This document shows, piece after piece, positions 61,404 to 64,000 of a stretch of DNA of 64,000 nucleotides. A program made the translations under genes and the position numbers. The stretch is from Comamonas_C sp026954015. GTDB taxonomy: Bacteria; Pseudomonadota; Gammaproteobacteria; Burkholderiales; Burkholderiaceae_C. Under the pieces are notes generated by a model that searched no databases, had not been told where the DNA came from, and was given only the letters and a program-made list of their open reading frames with translations. The stretch's first letter is position 1, and each line of letters opens with the position of its first letter. The stretch lies in the NCBI GenBank assembly GCA_035063785.1, contig JAPSFS010000002.1, positions 310,001 to 374,000 on the forward strand, read 5' to 3'.

Positions 61404-61590
61404 GGCGCGTTTTCCTGTCTAAATACCTGTGGGCGCGTGCGGCACGCGCAGACGGACAAAGGCCCGGGCAACTGGGTTGTCCGGGCCTGTGCGTCGGATG
61501 GCGGCGTGCGCCGCAGTGCAATGCCCGTATTGTGCCGTTGAACCGGCGCGCTGCCAAGTGGTAGCGCACCGCAGCGCGCTGCCTCTCCTG
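61404..61590. other. rnk leader / fghA downstream region with hairpins
   Basis: No gene. Two stems: GCGCGTG-CGG-CACGCGC (61433-61449), and AGGCCCGG (61460-61467) with CCGGGCCT (61481-61488), which on the minus strand is followed by TTTGT and could terminate fghA transcripts. The rnk promoter must also lie in this gap. Confidence 0.5.
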
Positions 61591-61689
61591 CGGATTTGCC
61601 TTCAGGCGGACAACGAGGCGGGAAGCCGAAGACAGTGCCGCAGCACGGCAAGGCGAACCAACAAAGTTGGACGATTGAAGGCAAATCCG
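61591..61689. repeat. 99-bp element with 14-bp perfect terminal inverted repeats
   Basis: CGGATTTGCCTTCA (61591-61604) and TGAAGGCAAATCCG (61676-61689) are perfect reverse complements bounding about 71 bp. CCTG just outside the left end and CAGG three bases outside the right end extend the symmetry. An inner hairpin CCAAC-AAA-GTTGG lies at about 61658-61670. It starts 3 bp after the fghA stop. It could be a miniature transposable element or a large RNA hairpin; no coding capacity. Confidence 0.65.
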
Positions 61690-61691
61690 TA

Positions 61692-62561
61692 TCAGGCCGC
61701 CGCGAGTGCGCGCGCGTGATGGCGCAGGTGGTCCTCGATGAAGGTCTGGATGAAGTAGTAGCCGTGGTCGTAGCCGGCCTGCTGGCGCAGCGTGAGCGGT
61801 TGGCCCACGCGCTGGCACGCGGCCTCGAACGCCTCGGGCAGCAACTGCTTGTCGAAGAGGAATTTGTCGGCCATGCCCTGGTCGATGAGGATGCCGCCGG
61901 GGTAGGGCGCCGAGGTCTGGCGCTGCATCAACAGCGTGGCGTCGTGCTGCGCCCAGCGGATCTCGTCGTCGCCCAGATAACCCTTGAAGGCCTTTTGCCC
62001 CCAGGCGCACTGCGTCGGGTGGCAGATGGGCGCGAGCGCCGAGACGCTCTGGAACTTGCCCGCGTGGCGCAGCGCCAGCGTGAGCGCGCCGTGCCCGCCC
62101 ATGCTGTGCCCGCAGATACCGAGCCGGTGCGTGTCGATGGGCAGCGAGACGCTCACGAGCGGCAGCAGCTCCTTGAGCAGATAGCTCTCCATGCGCCAGT
62201 AGCGCTCCCAGGGCTCCTGCGTGGCGTCGAGGTAAAAGCCCGCGCCCGCACCGAACTCCCAGTCGGCCGATTCGTCGGGCACGCCGCTGTTGCGTGGGCT
62301 GGTATCCGGCGCGATCAGCGCCAGGCCCAGCTCGGCGGCCACGCGCTGCGCGCCGGCCTTGATCAGAAACGTCTCTTCGTTGCAGGTGAGGCCCGCGAGC
62401 AACAGCACCGCACCCACGCGCCGTCCCTGCACCGCACTCGGCGGCAGGAACACGGAAAACTTCATCGGCAGGCCGATCTCGCGCGAGCTGTGCTGGTAGG
62501 TGCGCTGCGCGCCGCCGAAGCAGGCGTGCACGTCCAGCAATTCAATCAGCGAAGACACCAT
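61692..62561 (-). CDS. fghA: S-formylglutathione hydrolase
   Basis: 289-residue serine esterase that hydrolyses S-formylglutathione to formate and glutathione, second step of glutathione-dependent formaldehyde oxidation. LLAGLTCNEETFLIKAGAQRVAAELG, the nucleophile elbow GHSMGGHGALTLALR, PYPGGILIDQGMADKFL (catalytic Asp) and GYDHGYYFIQTFI (His) are seen. It is 63 bp downstream of frmA on the same strand, with a dispersed repeat in the gap. Confidence 0.96.
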   Translation of the reverse strand: MVSSLIELLDVHACFGGAQRTYQHSSREIGLPMKFSVFLPPSAVQGRRVGAVLLLAGLTCNEETFLIKAGAQRVAAELGLALIAPDTSPRNSGVPDESADWEFGAGAGFYLDATQEPWERYWRMESYLLKELLPLVSVSLPIDTHRLGICGHSMGGHGALTLALRHAGKFQSVSALAPICHPTQCAWGQKAFKGYLGDDEIRWAQHDATLLMQRQTSAPYPGGILIDQGMADKFLFDKQLLPEAFEAACQRVGQPLTLRQQAGYDHGYYFIQTFIEDHLRHHARALAAA

Positions 62562-62571
62562 TTCTCCTTGT

Positions 62572-62622
62572 TTGATAGCTGCCAGCGCTTGTCTGGCAAG
62601 CGCTGGAGGCCGATTTCATCAA
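62572..62622 (+). repeat. Dispersed palindromic repeat, copy 9
   Basis: GATAGCTGCCAGCGCTTGTC then TGGCAAGCGCTGGAGGCC and a TTTCATC end. It lies between frmA and fghA, which otherwise would be contiguous in one operon. Stem GCGCTTGTC/GGCAAGCGC is strong. Confidence 0.82.
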
Positions 62623-62624
62623 CA

Positions 62625-63737
62625 TCATGCGTAGTGCACGACCGAACGGATCGACTCGCCCGCGTGCATCAGATCGAACGCGCGGTTGATCTCCGCCAGG
62701 CCCATGGTGTGGGTGACGAAGGGCGCGAGCTGGATGCGCCCGGCCATCGCATCGCGCACCATGCCGGGCAGCTCGCTGCGCCCCTTCACACCTCCGAAAG
62801 CCGTGCCCAGCCAGCGCCGGCCGGTGACGAGCTGGAACGGCCGGGTGCTGATCTCCTGCCCCGCGCCCGCGACGCCGATGATGACCGACTGGCCCCAGCC
62901 GCGGTGCGCGCATTCGAGCGCTGCGCGCATCACCTGCACGTTGCCTATGCACTCGAAGCTGTGGTCCACGCCCCAGCCGGTCATCTCGACGATCACCTGC
63001 TGTATCGGCTTGTCGTGCTCCCTGGGGTTCACGCAATCGGTCGCCCCGAAGGTGCGCGCGAGCGCGAACTTGGAAGGGTTGGTGTCGATGGCGATGATGC
63101 GCCCGGCCCCCGCGAGCTTGGCGCCTTGCAGTACCGCAAGGCCTATGCCGCCCAGCCCGAAGACTGCCACCGTGTCGCCGGGCTGTACCTTCGCGGTGTT
63201 CTTCACCGCGCCCAGGCCCGTGGTGACGCCGCAGCCGAGCAGGCAGACCTGCTCGGGGTTGGCGCCCGGGTCGATCTTGGCCAGCGACACCTCGGCGACG
63301 ACGGTGTACTCGGAAAACGTCGAGCAGCCCATGTAGTGGTAGATGGGCTCGCCGTTGCAGGAAAACCGTGTGGTGCCATCGGGCATCAGGCCCTTGCCCT
63401 GCGTGGCGCGCACCGCCACGCACAGGTTGGTCTTGCCGCTCCTGCAGAACAGGCACTCGCCGCATTCGGCGGTGTACAGCGGGATCACGTGGTCGCCCGG
63501 CTGGACGCTGGTCACGCCCTCGCCGCATTCGACGACGATGCCCGCGCCCTCGTGACCCAGCACCGCGGGGAACACCCCCTCGGGGTCGTCACCCGAAAGC
63601 GTGAAGGCGTCGGTGTGGCACACGCCGGTGTGGGTGATCTTCACGAGTACCTCGCCCTTGCGCGGCGGGGCGACATCGATTTCGACGATCTTGAGCGGTT
63701 CACCCGCGGCGAATGCAACGGCGGCGCGAGACTTCAT
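62625..63737 (-). CDS. frmA: S-(hydroxymethyl)glutathione dehydrogenase / class III alcohol dehydrogenase
   Basis: 370-residue zinc enzyme that oxidises S-hydroxymethylglutathione (formaldehyde adduct) with NAD+, and reduces S-nitrosoglutathione. Catalytic zinc ligands in THTGVCHTDAFTLSG and VLGHEGAG; structural zinc site CGECLFCRSGKTNLC; coenzyme motif VAVFGLGGIGLAVLQGAK; class III marker region FGGVKGRSELP. The start is the ATG at 63737 with GGAAACC upstream. No frmR-type regulator is visible in the remaining window. Confidence 0.96.
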   Translation of the reverse strand: MKSRAAVAFAAGEPLKIVEIDVAPPRKGEVLVKITHTGVCHTDAFTLSGDDPEGVFPAVLGHEGAGIVVECGEGVTSVQPGDHVIPLYTAECGECLFCRSGKTNLCVAVRATQGKGLMPDGTTRFSCNGEPIYHYMGCSTFSEYTVVAEVSLAKIDPGANPEQVCLLGCGVTTGLGAVKNTAKVQPGDTVAVFGLGGIGLAVLQGAKLAGAGRIIAIDTNPSKFALARTFGATDCVNPREHDKPIQQVIVEMTGWGVDHSFECIGNVQVMRAALECAHRGWGQSVIIGVAGAGQEISTRPFQLVTGRRWLGTAFGGVKGRSELPGMVRDAMAGRIQLAPFVTHTMGLAEINRAFDLMHAGESIRSVVHYA

Positions 63738-64000
63738 GCGGTTTCCTTCCATGACGGGATTGTGGGCACCGGGGTACTGTATGGCATGTCCGCCACCACG
63801 GGGAAAAGGCATTTCACGGATTGGCGCGCATCGGGCATATCGGCAGCAAAAGCTGCCATGACGTGCAAAGCATGGCGGCTGTGCGAGCAACCTCTCTTGC
63901 CCGGAATACCGCTGTCTGCATCAGGATACTCGCTGGCCCACCCATTACCCACGGGTCTCGTTTTGCGCTGCGCCGTTCTGCTGCGCTGACCCCGCGTGCG
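63738..64000. other. Upstream region of frmA to the window end
   Basis: 263 bp with no convincing gene. Short frames on both strands have no family similarity and poor start context. Should hold the frmA promoter; AT-rich spots near 63833-63860 are candidates. Confidence 0.4.

Noticed and set aside
63786..63989. Short plus-strand frame upstream of frmA
   Set aside because: No ribosome-binding site, no family similarity, Cys/Leu-biased composition; most likely promoter-region noise.

Overview
The window is a GC-rich stretch of bacterial core chromosome. Gene content and order (yebC-purD-hemF-rsfS-rlmH-maf-rng, lptFG divergent from pepA, pilBCD-coaE-zapD, trxB/ftsK-lolA, etfBA-acyl-CoA dehydrogenase, frmA-fghA) and a dispersed intergenic palindrome (about nine copies) point to a betaproteobacterium of the order Burkholderiales, most likely family Comamonadaceae. 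The genus cannot be fixed from sequence reading alone. I see no rRNA, tRNA, CRISPR array, insertion sequence or prophage.

Layout. 1-4141: yebC (5' end cut off), purD, hemF, rsfS with a histone-H1-like tail, rlmH. 4145-6823 (minus): a NitT/TauT-type ABC importer set between rlmH and maf. 6915-10907: maf, rng, an orphan LuxR-type regulator, a 29-bp perfect dyad and a periplasmic monohaem cytochrome c. 10949-15300 (minus): lptF-lptG-cysB-like LysR-methionine aminotransferase. 15323-19543: pepA, a small helical protein, then a flavocytochrome-c-type sulfide dehydrogenase flavoprotein and a Rieske protein. 19623-22441: small membrane proteins, the permuted GTPase YlqF/RbgA and an MFS carrier. 22517-26493 (minus): a compact six-gene unit ending in a LytS/LytTR-type two-component system, facing uppP across three helically phased direct repeats. 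27503-33716 (minus): DUF1330, zapD, coaE, pilD, pilC, pilB, rpmG, rpmB. 33892-41790: trxB, ftsK, lolA, galU, valS. 41944-47128 (minus): an unusual cbb3-like oxidase operon (ccoN with N-terminal extension, ccoO, monohaem cytochrome, SCO, membrane protein) followed by a YeeE/YedE sulfur-transport pair. 47319-53151: tsaD, a DUF2242 lipoprotein and the moxR-DUF58-tgpA set. 53191-60992: an HDAC-like deacetylase, enoyl-CoA hydratase-like protein, etfBA, acyl-CoA dehydrogenase, nitronate monooxygenase and an acyltransferase. 60996-63737 (minus): rnk, fghA, frmA.

How it fits together. Most genes are housekeeping: cell envelope (lptFG, uppP, lolA, galU), division (ftsK, zapD), type IV pili, translation (rsfS, rlmH, rpmBG, valS, tsaD, rng), beta-oxidation electron transfer (etfBA plus dehydrogenase) and formaldehyde detoxification (frmA-fghA). 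A sulfur/respiration theme recurs: the sulfide dehydrogenase flavoprotein with a Rieske partner, CysB, methionine aminotransferase, and YeeE/YedE transporters beside an alternative haem-copper oxidase. The most interesting non-coding signals are the dispersed palindrome (one copy lies inside a response-regulator gene and supplies its interdomain linker), the 29-bp dyad at 10099-10127, the triple direct repeat at 26573-26622, an operator-like palindrome at the etfBA promoter, a terminator-like hairpin just before valS, and a 99-bp element with 14-bp perfect terminal inverted repeats at 61591-61689.
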